DNA of 64,000 bases, from assembly GCF_014852685.1 (NCBI RefSeq), contig NZ_JACZDF010000003.1, forward strand, positions 124,001 to 188,000, given 5' to 3'. Below are positions 7,285-16,037 of the stretch, piece by piece; position 1 is the first letter of the stretch, and every line of letters begins with the position of its first letter. The stretch is from Flavimobilis rhizosphaerae (GTDB lineage: Bacteria; Actinomycetota; Actinomycetes; Actinomycetales; Cellulomonadaceae). Both the position numbers and the translations under genes were made by a program. Under the pieces are notes generated by a model. The model worked only from the letters and a program-made list of their open reading frames with translations. It did no database searches and was not told where the DNA came from.

Positions 7285-10166
7285 CGCAGCACTCCGGCTG
7301 CGGCTGGTGACGTGGCGGTGGGGGCGTCGATCGTCGTGAGGCTGAGCCGGTGCGTGGGTGTGACACCGGGTGGCAGGACGTCGGCGCCCGACGTGCCGAG
7401 GACGAGGGTCGTGCCTGCGGCCTGCGCGGCGCTCAGCGCTGCACCCGCGCGGGCGGAGCCGTGGAGGTGATGCGCTGCGTCGACGACGAGCACGTGGGGG
7501 TTCTCTCGGAGGGCTGCCTCGACGGCGCGTGCGTCGGCATGACGTGAGTCGACCCAGCCGACCCGTCGCCTCACGGCGCCCGCGCGGTGCGGCAGCGCGA
7601 GGCCGCCGACCTTGAGGTCCCCGCCGGCGGGCGCGACGCGCCCGGCGAGGGTGAGGAGGAGTCCGGTGACGGCACGCGCAGGTCCGTCGACGACGAGGAC
7701 TCCCCCGTCGGGCACGTCGAGCGCGACGTCCGGGGCGAGCCGTGCGCGTTCGTCGACGCGCAGCCCGCGGGCGGCGATCGCGGTGCCCGCTGCGGGCCAG
7801 CCCTCGAGCGCGAGCTCGGCGTGGAGGCCCTCGCCCTCGACGTCGAACGACGGCAGGAAGCGGTCGAGCCAGCGCGGCATCCACCACGCCTTGTCGCCGA
7901 GGAGCTCGAGCACCGCGGGGACGAGGGTCATGCGGACGAGGAACGCGTCGACGAAGACGCCAACGGCGAGGCCGAGGGCGATGGGCTTGATGTTGACGTC
8001 GCCCTCGGGGACGAAGAAGAAGAAGACGGAGAACATGATGACAGCCGCAGCCGTGACGACCTGGGCGGAGCCCCGGAAGCCCGAGCGGATCGCGGCGCGG
8101 GCGTCGCCCCCGTGGACGTACTCCTCGCGGATGCGGGAGACGAGGAAGACCTCGTAGTCCATCGCGAGGCCGAAGAGCACGCCCATGAGGACGATGGGCA
8201 TGAACGAGATGACGGGCCCGAGCTTCGCGACGTGGAGGAGGTCCGCGGCGATGCCGTTCTCGAAGACGGCGGCGACGACGCCGAAGGCCGCGACGACCGA
8301 CAGCAGGTAGCCGAAGGTGGCTTTGAGGGGGACGGCGATCGAGCGGAACACCATGGTGAGGAGCACGAGCGAGAGCCCGACGACGAAGATCCCGAACGGC
8401 AGGAGCGCTGCGCCGAGCTTCGCGGAGACGTCGATGCCGACGGCGGTGAAGCCGGTGACGGCGATGTCGATGTCGTACTCGGCGGCGAGGCGGTCACGCT
8501 GGTCGCGGATGTCTTGGACGAGGTCGGCGGTCGCCTCGTCCGTCGGGCCGCCCTCGGGGACGACCTGGACGATGAGCGTGTCGGCGGAGGCGTTGGGGGT
8601 CGAGAGCGGGACGTCGGCAACGCCCGGCAGGGCGCGCATCTCTGCGGCGATGTCCTCGGCGAGCCCGAGAGGATCGTCGCTCGTGAGGATCGATGCGGTG
8701 ACGATGAGCGGGCCGTTGGCGCCGGCGCCGTAGTGCTCGGTGATGCGGTCGTACGTCTGGCGGGCCTGGCTGGACTCTGGCAGGACGCCCGCGTTGGGGA
8801 GCGCGAGGCGCAGGTCGAGCGCGGGCAGGGCGAGGAAGGTTCCGACGGCGAGGACGGCGGCGATCGTCACGAGCGGGCGCCGGGTCACCGTCTGGACCCA
8901 GCCCGCGAAGAACCGGTCGGCCCGGGTGCGGGGTGCCTCGGTGTGGGCGCCGCGTGACGCGGCGGCGTCGGGAGCCGGTGCCGTGCCGGCGGGAGCCGGC
9001 GCGGCGTCCGCGGCGGCGTGCACGGCCGGGTCCAGCGCCGACGGGCCCTGGGCGGCCGTGCCCTGGGCGGCGTGAGCCGCCGCGCGAGCCTCGGCGCGAC
9101 GGGCGCGGCGAGACGGGCGGGGCCGCACACGCTCGCCGGCAAATCCGAGCAGCGCGGGGGTGAGGGTGACGGAGACGACGACCGCGACCGCGACGGCCAC
9201 GGCTCCCGCGACGCCCATCGTCGTGAGGAACGGGATGCCGGCGACGCCGAGCCCGACGAGCGCGATCATCACGGTGAGGCCTGCGAAGAGGACGGCGGAG
9301 CCGGACGTCGCGGTCGCGCGCGCGATCGACTCCTCGACGTCGAGGCCGTCGCGGAGCTGGTCACGGTGACGGGCGACGATGAAGAGCGCGTAGTCGATGC
9401 CGACAGCGAGGCCGAGCATGAGCGCGAGCATGGGCGTCGAGGAGTTCACGGGTGTCACGGCCGTCGCGAGGAGGACGAGCGCCATCGCGAGGCCGACGCC
9501 GACGAGTGCGTTGGCGAGCGGCAGTCCCGCGGCGACGAGCGAGCCGAGGGTGAGGATGAGGACGACGAGCGCGACGCCGACGCCGAGCGCCTCGGTCACC
9601 GTGATCGTCGGGAACTCCGAGGAGTAGAGCTCGCCCCCGACGGAGGCGGTCCAGCCTTCGGGTAGCGCCGTGCTGAGGTCGGCGACGATGTCTGCGATCT
9701 CGTCCTTGACCGCGGTGGGGATCTCGGTGCCGGCGCCGCTCATCATGACAGTGACGAGCGCCGCGCGGTCGTCGTCGGAGAGCCCGTCCGCGTCGGCCGC
9801 GGCGACCGGGTCGCCCGTGAGCGTGTCGGTGAACGGCGACTGGACGCCGCGGACGTCGTCGCGTGCCGCGAGCACGTCGGTCGTCGCGCGGACGGCGTCC
9901 GCGACGCCTTCGTCGCGGACCGACGTGCCCTCGGGGGACACGACGAGGATCTGCGCGCTCGACCCGGAGACCTCGGGGAACGTCGCTGCGAGGCGGTCGA
10001 GCGCGGCCTGCGACTCCGTGCCGGGGATGGAGACGGAGTTGTCCATGCCCTTCTGGAGGAAGCCTGCCGCGGCGCCGAGCGCGACAAGGAGTGCGAGCAC
10101 GACGGCGACGACGGCCCGCCGGTGGCGGACCATGCTCCGGCCGAGCCGGTAGAGGAAGGAGGACAC
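7281..10166 (-). CDS. MMPL/RND-family transporter with degenerate ABC-ATPase-like C-terminal domain
   Basis: Proton-driven exporter of the MMPL (RND) family, 961 residues. There are two repeats, each with one helix, a periplasmic-type domain and a five-helix bundle, joined by an Ala/Pro-rich linker that holds a basic stretch. After the last helix (about residue 770) come about 190 residues that look like an ABC ATPase without its catalytic parts. DGPARAVTG stands where the Walker A loop should be, then LTLAGRV and RRRVGWV, a Walker B-like HVLVVDAAHH near 891-900, and a TTLVLGTSG strand; no LSGGQ signature is present. The GTG start at 10166 follows a GGGAG site at 5 nt; an ATG at 10133 is the alternative. 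The stop overlaps the yhgE start. Expression is probably repressed by the divergent TetR through the operator array. Confidence 0.88.
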   Translation of the reverse strand: MSSFLYRLGRSMVRHRRAVVAVVLALLVALGAAAGFLQKGMDNSVSIPGTESQAALDRLAATFPEVSGSSAQILVVSPEGTSVRDEGVADAVRATTDVLAARDDVRGVQSPFTDTLTGDPVAAADADGLSDDDRAALVTVMMSGAGTEIPTAVKDEIADIVADLSTALPEGWTASVGGELYSSEFPTITVTEALGVGVALVVLILTLGSLVAAGLPLANALVGVGLAMALVLLATAVTPVNSSTPMLALMLGLAVGIDYALFIVARHRDQLRDGLDVEESIARATATSGSAVLFAGLTVMIALVGLGVAGIPFLTTMGVAGAVAVAVAVVVSVTLTPALLGFAGERVRPRPSRRARRAEARAAAHAAQGTAAQGPSALDPAVHAAADAAPAPAGTAPAPDAAASRGAHTEAPRTRADRFFAGWVQTVTRRPLVTIAAVLAVGTFLALPALDLRLALPNAGVLPESSQARQTYDRITEHYGAGANGPLIVTASILTSDDPLGLAEDIAAEMRALPGVADVPLSTPNASADTLIVQVVPEGGPTDEATADLVQDIRDQRDRLAAEYDIDIAVTGFTAVGIDVSAKLGAALLPFGIFVVGLSLVLLTMVFRSIAVPLKATFGYLLSVVAAFGVVAAVFENGIAADLLHVAKLGPVISFMPIVLMGVLFGLAMDYEVFLVSRIREEYVHGGDARAAIRSGFRGSAQVVTAAAVIMFSVFFFFVPEGDVNIKPIALGLAVGVFVDAFLVRMTLVPAVLELLGDKAWWMPRWLDRFLPSFDVEGEGLHAELALEGWPAAGTAIAARGLRVDERARLAPDVALDVPDGGVLVVDGPARAVTGLLLTLAGRVAPAGGDLKVGGLALPHRAGAVRRRVGWVDSRHADARAVEAALRENPHVLVVDAAHHLHGSARAGAALSAAQAAGTTLVLGTSGADVLPPGVTPTHRLSLTTIDAPTATSPAAAGVLR

Positions 10167-10184
10167 GAGGGCTCCCGAGGAGAC

Positions 10185-10267
10185 GGACGATCGATACAGG
10201 ACTGGATCCGATACGAGACTGTATCCGATGCAGGACTGTATCCGATACAGTGGCGTATCGAAAGGTA
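10185..10267. promoter_or_regulatory. 17-bp-period operator array between MMPL and tetR
   Basis: Three 15-bp palindromic sites start exactly 17 bp apart at 10202, 10219 and 10236. The third, CTGTATCCGATACAG, is perfect; the others have 3 and 1 changes. In-phase half-sites flank them: GATACAG at 10193-10199 and GTATC at 10255-10259. The array fills the gap between two divergent start codons, as expected for TetR-family repression of both. Confidence 0.8.
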
Positions 10268-10277
10268 TCCTCGGGGG

Positions 10278-10997
10278 ATGACGACGGGAGCGGGAGTGGG
10301 CGACAACCAGGGCGTCGGCACCCCTGTCGAGGACACGTTCGCCGAGGCGATCGCAACGTCGCCGCGGCGCGCACGCACGCGCGAGCGGCTCCTCGACGCC
10401 GCGCTCACCCTCTTCGCCGAGGTCGGGGTCGACGCGACGTCGATCGAGGCGATCTGCGAGCGCGCCGGCTTCACCCGCGGCGCCTTCTACTCGAACTTCA
10501 GCGACAGGTCCGCGCTCATCGACGCCCTCGCCGCCCGGGAGCAGGGTCGCGCGATCAGCGAGCTCCGCGACGCGATCGAGGCGAGCCCGTGGAACGACGT
10601 CCCCGAGGGCACCGACGACGTCGGCGCCGTCGCGTCCGTCGCGACCCAGCTCCTCGACGCCCTGACGATCGATCGACGCTGGGCGCTCGTCAACGGCGAG
10701 ATGCGACTCATGGCCCTGCGCGACAGGTCGCTCGCGCCCGCCCACGAGGCGCGCGAGAACCTGCTCCTCGACGCCATCGCCGACGAGATCCGACGGCTCA
10801 CCGCATGCCTGGGCCGACGGCTCGCGATCCCGGACCGGACGTTCGTGCGACTCCTGTGGGCGGGCTTCCAGGCCGACCTCGAGGCCGCGGACCGGTCGCT
10901 CGGCACGGACCACCCGACGACCGCGGTCGAGCTCGCGACCTCGTGGATCCCCGAGGTCGTCACGCGGCTTACGGTACCGGCCGAGCCCAGCCCCTGA
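10278..10997 (+). CDS. TetR/AcrR family transcriptional regulator
   Basis: DNA-binding repressor of 239 residues. The N-terminal helix-turn-helix is clear (TSIEAICERAGFTRGAFYSN), preceded by a short flexible leader, and an all-helical ligand-binding domain follows. The ATG at 10278 has a GGGGG site; a longer frame starting upstream would read through the operator array and is rejected. It is divergent from the MMPL-yhgE operon with the array between them, so it most likely represses itself and the exporter. The ligand is unknown. Confidence 0.92.
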   Translation: MTTGAGVGDNQGVGTPVEDTFAEAIATSPRRARTRERLLDAALTLFAEVGVDATSIEAICERAGFTRGAFYSNFSDRSALIDALAAREQGRAISELRDAIEASPWNDVPEGTDDVGAVASVATQLLDALTIDRRWALVNGEMRLMALRDRSLAPAHEARENLLLDAIADEIRRLTACLGRRLAIPDRTFVRLLWAGFQADLEAADRSLGTDHPTTAVELATSWIPEVVTRLTVPAEPSP

Positions 10998-11050
10998 CGC
11001 ACCGCGCCGCCGCGGCAACGCCTCGCGCTGCGCCCCTGGGGTGCAACTTG

Positions 11051-11056
11051 TATCCT
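11051..11056 (+). promoter_or_regulatory. -10 element of a leaderless promoter (dsbA-like gene)
   Basis: TATCCT lies exactly 6 nt before the GTG start, and no ribosome site is present. A GTATCC half-site like that of the TetR array overlaps it (11050-11055), which may be coincidence. Confidence 0.55.
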
Positions 11057-11062
11057 AGATTG

Positions 11063-11800
11063 GTGACTCCCTCCCTCGTGCGTCAGCGGCGCATCCTCGT
11101 CGGCGCCACCGTCGCGCTCGTCCTCGTGCTCGCCGTCGTCGTCGTCTCGATGCTGCGGTCGCCTGCCGACGCCCCGGCGGCGGCTCCGACGCCGACGGTC
11201 ACGGAGACCACCCCGGCACCCGAGCAGCCGGCCACGGGCCAGCCGCCCGTCGTCGAACGTCGCGACCCGGACGACCTCATGGCGATCGGCGACGTCGACG
11301 CCCCCGTCGTCCTCGTCGAGTGGGCCGACATGCGATGCCCCTATTGCGCCCTCGTCGCGACCCAGACGCTGCCGGAGGTCATCACGAAGTACGTCGACAC
11401 CGGCAAGGTCCGCATCGAGTTCCGCGACGTGTCGTTCTTCGGCGAGCAGTCCACCGATGCGGCCGTCGCCCTGCGCGCTGCCGCCGAGCAGGGACGCTTC
11501 CAGCAGTTCCTCGACACGGTCTTCGCCGCGGCCCCCGACAAGGGCCACGCCGACCTTCCCCGCACTCGGCTCGTCGAGCTCGCGAAGGACGCAGGCGTGC
11601 CGGACCTCGCGAAGTTCGAGGCCGACCTCTCGCGCGAGGACCTCCACGCGGCCGTGGCCGCGTCGACGACGACGGCCCAGCAGCTCGGAGTCCAGAGCGT
11701 GCCCTTCTTCGTCGTCAACGGGACCGCCTTCGCCGGCGCCCAGCCGATGGCGACGTTCACGGAGGTTCTCGACCAGGCCCTCGCAGCCGCGGGCGCATGA
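11063..11800 (+). CDS. DsbA-family thiol-disulfide oxidoreductase, membrane-anchored
   Basis: Thioredoxin-fold protein acting outside the membrane on disulfides of exported proteins. The 245 residues comprise an N-terminal signal anchor (residues 10-30), a Pro/Thr/Ala linker of about 30 residues, and a thioredoxin_4/DsbA domain. The active site is C92-P-Y-C95 and the cis-Pro loop is SVPFFVVNG. It is the first gene of a three-gene operon and its stop overlaps the ccdA-like start (ATGA). The GTG start is supported by the leaderless -10 hexamer and by the signal anchor beginning directly after it. It could act as oxidase or isomerase; the adjacent CcdA-like protein is a plausible electron partner. 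Confidence 0.88.
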   Translation: MTPSLVRQRRILVGATVALVLVLAVVVVSMLRSPADAPAAAPTPTVTETTPAPEQPATGQPPVVERRDPDDLMAIGDVDAPVVLVEWADMRCPYCALVATQTLPEVITKYVDTGKVRIEFRDVSFFGEQSTDAAVALRAAAEQGRFQQFLDTVFAAAPDKGHADLPRTRLVELAKDAGVPDLAKFEADLSREDLHAAVAASTTTAQQLGVQSVPFFVVNGTAFAGAQPMATFTEVLDQALAAAGA

Positions 11801-12729
11801 CGATCGGGCTCACGGGGGCCCTCGTCGGAGGTCTCCTCACGCTGCTGAGCCCGTGCTCAGCCATGCTCCTGCCCGCGTTCTTCGCGTACGCGTTCACGTC
11901 GCCGGGGCGTCTCCTCGCGCGCACGGGCGTCTTCTACCTCGGGCTCCTCACGACGCTCGTGCCGCTCGGGGTCCTCGCGGGGAGCCTCGGCGCGATCGTC
12001 GCGCAGCACCGGACGACGCTCGTCACGGCCGCAGCAAGCCTCGTCATCGCCCTGGGGATCGTCCAGGTGCTCGGCATCCCGCTCACGCTCCCCGGGATGC
12101 GCTCGCGCACCACGGCCGCAGCCGGCCCACAGCCGTCCATCGGCGCCCAGGTCGGTGCGCGCCCCACGGCAACCGCCACGTCCGACCGGACGACGACGGC
12201 CTCCGTCTACCTCCTCGGCACCGTGTACGGCCTCGCCGGAGTGTGCGCCGGCCCCGTCCTCGGCTCGGTCCTCGTGCTGGCGGCGACGGGCGGCGACCCG
12301 CTCCTCGGTGGTGTGACGCTCGCGGTGTTCGCGCTCGGCATGGTCGCGCCGCTGCTCGTCCTCGCGGCGCTGTGGTCGCGCGCCCCGTGGGTGCGGGCGC
12401 TCGTCCGCCCCCGCACGGTGCACCTCGGCCCCGTGACGACGACGTGGACCCAGCTCGTCGGCGGGATCCTCGGCATCGGCATCGGTGTCCTCCTCATCGC
12501 CACGCAGGGCACCGCCTCGCTCACGGGCGTCCTCGGCGCCGCCGAACAGGCGGCTCTCGAGGCGTCCGTGCTGCGCGCCGCGTCCGCGATCCCGGACATC
12601 GCGCTCGTCGGCGTCGCCGTCGTCGCGCTCGCCGCAGCCTGGGCGGTGCACGCGGCGCGTGCGCGCCGCCCTGCGGCGCCCGGCGATGCCCCCACGTCGA
12701 TGTCCGCCACCGCGGAGGTCGACACATGA
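11797..12729 (+). CDS. CcdA/DsbD-type thiol-redox membrane protein
   Basis: Polytopic membrane protein of 310 residues that would pass reducing equivalents across the membrane. Two conserved cysteines sit where the family has them: C20 in LSPCSAMLLPAF and C150 in GVCAGPVLGS, each in a membrane helix. A hydrophilic loop of about 40 residues separates the two halves, and six or seven helices are predicted. It overlaps the dsbA-like gene upstream and the gntR gene downstream by 4 bp on each side, so the three are almost certainly cotranscribed. Confidence 0.85.
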   Translation: MTIGLTGALVGGLLTLLSPCSAMLLPAFFAYAFTSPGRLLARTGVFYLGLLTTLVPLGVLAGSLGAIVAQHRTTLVTAAASLVIALGIVQVLGIPLTLPGMRSRTTAAAGPQPSIGAQVGARPTATATSDRTTTASVYLLGTVYGLAGVCAGPVLGSVLVLAATGGDPLLGGVTLAVFALGMVAPLLVLAALWSRAPWVRALVRPRTVHLGPVTTTWTQLVGGILGIGIGVLLIATQGTASLTGVLGAAEQAALEASVLRAASAIPDIALVGVAVVALAAAWAVHAARARRPAAPGDAPTSMSATAEVDT

Positions 12730-13385
12730 GCACCCTCGCCCCCGTGCCGGACGAGCCTCTCTCCGCAGCCGAGCGGGCCTTCATGAGCGTCCGCGACGCG
12801 ATCGTCCGCGGCACCCTCGCACCCGGCACGATGCTCGCCGAGAGCTCGCTCGCGGACGGCCTCGGCGTGAGCCGCACACCGGTCCGCACGGCGCTGGCCC
12901 GCCTGCAGGACGACGGCTGGATCACCGTCTACCCCAAGCGCGGCGCGCTCGTCCGCGGGCTCGACGCCCGCGCGGTCGCCGAGCTCGCCGACGCACGGCA
13001 CATGCTCGAGTCGTCGATGGTCGCGCGCGCGACGCCGCAGGCGCGGGCTGCGCTCGCCGAGAGGCTCGAGACGGAGGTCGACGCTCAGGAGAGAGTCCTG
13101 CGCGCCCAGGACCTCGACGGGTTCATCGACCTGACGATCAGCTTCCACCGCGCGTTCGTCGAGGTCGGCGACAACGCCCTCGTCCTCGAGCTCGAGTCAC
13201 GGCTCGCCGACAGGTACCGCCACGTGCTTCACCTTCACGGCGCGAGCCTCCTCGGACGGTGGGAGCAGATCGTCGCGGAGCACCGCACGCTCGTCACCCA
13301 GCTGCGCGACGACCCCGTCGAGTTCGCGCGCACGCTGCACCTCCACCAGGCCGACTCGATCGCGCCGGAGAGCGTCGGACGCTAG
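12726..13385 (+). CDS. GntR-family transcriptional regulator (FadR/FCD type)
   Basis: DNA-binding regulator of 219 residues. An N-terminal winged helix is present (ESSLADGLGVSRTPVRTALA), followed by an all-helical FCD effector domain with metal-binding-type His residues (SFHRAFVEVGDN, HRTLV, LHLHQAD). It begins inside the stop of the ccdA-like gene. Having an FCD regulator, usually a sensor of small organic acids, as the third gene of a disulfide-exchange operon is unusual; autoregulation of that operon is a guess. Confidence 0.9.
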   Translation: MSTLAPVPDEPLSAAERAFMSVRDAIVRGTLAPGTMLAESSLADGLGVSRTPVRTALARLQDDGWITVYPKRGALVRGLDARAVAELADARHMLESSMVARATPQARAALAERLETEVDAQERVLRAQDLDGFIDLTISFHRAFVEVGDNALVLELESRLADRYRHVLHLHGASLLGRWEQIVAEHRTLVTQLRDDPVEFARTLHLHQADSIAPESVGR

Positions 13386-13398
13386 ACGGGCCGGGGCC

Positions 13399-14013
13399 TC
13401 ATGCCGCGAGCGCAGCCTCGACGAACGCCCGGACGAGCCCGTCGTCCTTGACGCCCCGCGACGACTCGACCCCGGACGACACGTCGACGCCCCACGGCCG
13501 CACGGCCCGCACCGCGTCGGCGACGTTAGCCGGCGTGAGTCCGCCGGCGAGCAGCCACCGCCCCTCGGGGCGGTGCTCGCCGAGCAGCGTGAGGTCCCAC
13601 GTCTCCCCCGAGCCGGGCACGGGCGCGTCGAGCAGCAGCACGTCCTCGCCGTGTGCGCCGACGACGGGCGTCGGGTCGTCGGCGAGGGACACCGCACGCC
13701 ACGGCACGAGGCCCGCCGCAGCGACGGACGCGAGATCCGCGCGTCCGTAGCGGGCGCCGTGGAGCTGGACCGCGTCGACCCCGGCTGCGAGGGCCTCGCG
13801 GACCGCGTCGGCGACGGCGAGCTCGGCCGTGACGAGCACGGTCACCACGCCGGGGTCGACGGCGCGGGCCGCGTCGACGACCTCGCGCGCCTGCGCGAGC
13901 GTGACGTGGCGGGGGCTGCTGGGGCTCATGACGACCCCGATGGCGCCGGCACCGGCGGCGACGGCGACGTGCGCAGAGGCAGCGGTCGACAGGCCGCAGA
14001 TCTTCACGAGCAC
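13399..14013 (-). CDS. trpF: Phosphoribosylanthranilate isomerase
   Basis: Catalyses the Amadori rearrangement of N-(5-phosphoribosyl)anthranilate to CdRP in tryptophan biosynthesis; cytosolic TIM barrel. The 204 residues carry the catalytic Cys in VKICGL at the N-terminus, the catalytic Asp in LLLDAPVPGSGETWD, and the phosphate-binding segments LAGGLTPANV and GVDVSSGVES. The GTG at 14013 is preferred because it follows a GGGAGGG site and puts KICGL at the usual position. It stands alone, not beside other trp genes, and converges on gntR with a 13-bp gap. Confidence 0.9.
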   Translation of the reverse strand: MLVKICGLSTAASAHVAVAAGAGAIGVVMSPSSPRHVTLAQAREVVDAARAVDPGVVTVLVTAELAVADAVREALAAGVDAVQLHGARYGRADLASVAAAGLVPWRAVSLADDPTPVVGAHGEDVLLLDAPVPGSGETWDLTLLGEHRPEGRWLLAGGLTPANVADAVRAVRPWGVDVSSGVESSRGVKDDGLVRAFVEAALAA

Positions 14014-14146
14014 GGGGTCCCTCCCGGGTGTCGTGCGCGACCGGGGGTGGTCGCGCGGATGACGCTCGAGCCTACGCCGCACGCGCAGGACGCACAGGGG
14101 CGTCCCGGAACCGAGGCCCCGGGCCCCGAGAGAGGTGCGGCCGCGC

Positions 14147-15856
14147 TCAGGACTCGACGGGCTGCTGCGCCATGACCTCGCGCAGCACGCCGCGGTCCGC
14201 GTCGGTCCACTGCTCAGGGGCGGTGACGGCCGCGAGGGCGTCGACGTACTCGAGGTGGTAGGAGTGCCCGTAGCCGGGCGGGACGTCGGCCGCCACCATG
14301 AGGTCTCCCGTGACCTGGAAGAACGTCACGAACGGGATCCACTCCATCTCGGGCAGAACCGCTGTGCCTCGGGGTTCGCGCAGCCAGTCGGGCTTGCCGA
14401 GGACGAGGTCGGGGTTCCACCAGGTGACGCCGTCGGAGGGGTGCTGGAGGTAGACGATGCGCGGGTCGGTCCACTCGCCGGGCAGGTCGAAGAGGTTCGA
14501 CGCGTCGCCAGGGGTCGCGCTCCAGCGGACGGTGTGGCCGCGGTCGAGGACGGGCTGGATCTGCGAGGAGCCGTCGTCGCGGTGCTTCGCGAGGTCGTTC
14601 CACAGGTCGGTGAACCCCGGGGTGCCGACCCACAGGGCGCCCTGGGTGCGCGTCGCCATGTCCTGGAGGCCGCTGAACGCGCCCTGGCCGCCGTAGCTGC
14701 CGAGCGAGAGCCCAAAGGTCACGAGGCGCGGCCGGTCGTCCGCGGGGCGCGCGGACCATGCGTCGTAGACGGCTTCGAAGAGCGCGCGGCCTGCGGCGGG
14801 CGGTGTCGAGCGGTCACCGATGAACGACACCCAGCTCGGCAGGTACGAGTACTGCATGGCGGCGATCGCGGTGTCGCCGGAGTGCATGAGCTCGAACGTG
14901 TCGGCGAACGACGGGTCGACCCATCCGGTGCCGGTCGTCGTGACGACGGCGAGCACGCTGCGCGACCACGCGTCGGTGCGGTCGAGCTCGGCGACGACGT
15001 TCGCGGCGACGTCGTCGAGGGTCGCACCGGACGACATGCCGGCGTAGGCGCGGACGGGGCTGCGGACGTCGTCCGCGGGGATGCCGCGGCGCGCGGCGAC
15101 GTCGGCGATCTCGTCGTCGCCGAACCCTCCGGCGACGAAGGTGCGGCCCTGGAGCCCGAGCGTGTCCCACGACTGCGCCGACTCGGGCGAGCCGGAGCGC
15201 AGCGGGTTCGTCGGCGCGACGACGCCCTCGCGGGTGCCGTCGTCGACGTTCGCGTAGATCGAGTTGAGCGCGGACAGCGCGCCGCGGACGACGGTGCCGT
15301 CGACGACGAGCACCGCGAGGACGGCGACGAAGACGAACCCGACGAGGCGCGCCGTCGGGGCGGGGACCCAGCGGCCGACGAACCGTGCGACGCGGCGGAC
15401 GCACCAGCGGAGCCCGCGCGCGAGCTGGAGGAGAGCCACCGCGATGACGACGGCGACGACGGCCTGGGTCGGGGCGTTCCAGGCGGGTCCGGGCTCGGCG
15501 CCCATGAGGTCGCGGATGCGGTCCTGCCAGCGGGCGCCGAGGATCATCATCGTCGGGACGGCGACGATCGCGACGATGCCGAGGGCGAGGAGCCAGCGGC
15601 GTCGGGCGGTCTCAGACGGTGTCGTGCGGAAGCCGAGCAGGCGGACGAGGCCGACGCACGCGCGGCCGACGGCGTAGCCGACGGCGACCGACACGCCCGT
15701 GACGAGCGCCTGGTAGAGCCAGACGCGCGGGATGAGCGAGGGCGTGAGCGAGGCGCAGAAGAAGAGGAGCGCGATCCAGAGACCTGTCGTCGAGAGCCCG
15801 GATGCCCACGCGCGCACGGCAGCAGCCCCTGTGACGACCCACCGAGGCGCACTCAT
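14147..15856 (-). CDS. Abhydrolase_9 family membrane-bound alpha/beta hydrolase
   Basis: The 569 residues have four or five N-terminal membrane helices (about 15-200) followed by an extracytoplasmic alpha/beta-hydrolase domain, the architecture of Pfam Abhydrolase_9_N plus Abhydrolase_9. The nucleophile elbow is GLSLGSYGG. Other domain landmarks are GRTFVAGGFGDDEI and QHPSDGVTWW. The start at 15856 places the first helix right after the Met; the longer frame upstream would overlap another gene. The substrate is unknown; an ester of the envelope is possible. Confidence 0.85.
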   Translation of the reverse strand: MSAPRWVVTGAAAVRAWASGLSTTGLWIALLFFCASLTPSLIPRVWLYQALVTGVSVAVGYAVGRACVGLVRLLGFRTTPSETARRRWLLALGIVAIVAVPTMMILGARWQDRIRDLMGAEPGPAWNAPTQAVVAVVIAVALLQLARGLRWCVRRVARFVGRWVPAPTARLVGFVFVAVLAVLVVDGTVVRGALSALNSIYANVDDGTREGVVAPTNPLRSGSPESAQSWDTLGLQGRTFVAGGFGDDEIADVAARRGIPADDVRSPVRAYAGMSSGATLDDVAANVVAELDRTDAWSRSVLAVVTTTGTGWVDPSFADTFELMHSGDTAIAAMQYSYLPSWVSFIGDRSTPPAAGRALFEAVYDAWSARPADDRPRLVTFGLSLGSYGGQGAFSGLQDMATRTQGALWVGTPGFTDLWNDLAKHRDDGSSQIQPVLDRGHTVRWSATPGDASNLFDLPGEWTDPRIVYLQHPSDGVTWWNPDLVLGKPDWLREPRGTAVLPEMEWIPFVTFFQVTGDLMVAADVPPGYGHSYHLEYVDALAAVTAPEQWTDADRGVLREVMAQQPVES

Positions 15857-15921
15857 GGCACCGACACTAGCGCCCGCGCTCTTCCGGGGGCAGCGCCCCG
15901 GCGGCTCGGTGGTCGGGCGCG

Positions 15922-16035
15922 ATCCAGCAGCTCCGCCACAGCGGCACCGTCGATCAGAAGACGGCTGCCGCCGAGAAGCTCGACGAGGCGCGTCGCACCC
16001 TCGACCTGCTCCTCGCCGACGGAACCAACCTCTCA
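15922..16035 (+). pseudogene. Coding-like fragment, origin unknown
   Basis: About 38 codons read IQQLRHSGTVDQKTAAAEKL followed by DEARRTLDLLLADGTNL, an amphipathic helical segment with strongly G/C-ending codons like the real genes here. No in-frame start codon is visible and the frame then runs into a long hairpin. I read it as the C-terminal remnant of a lost gene. The family is not recognised. Confidence 0.4.
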
Positions 16036-16037
16036 AC

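Noticed and set aside
10185-10267. Iterons of a replication origin
   Set aside because: The repeats are palindromic and confined between divergent tetR and MMPL starts; no Rep gene, DnaA boxes or AT-rich segment.
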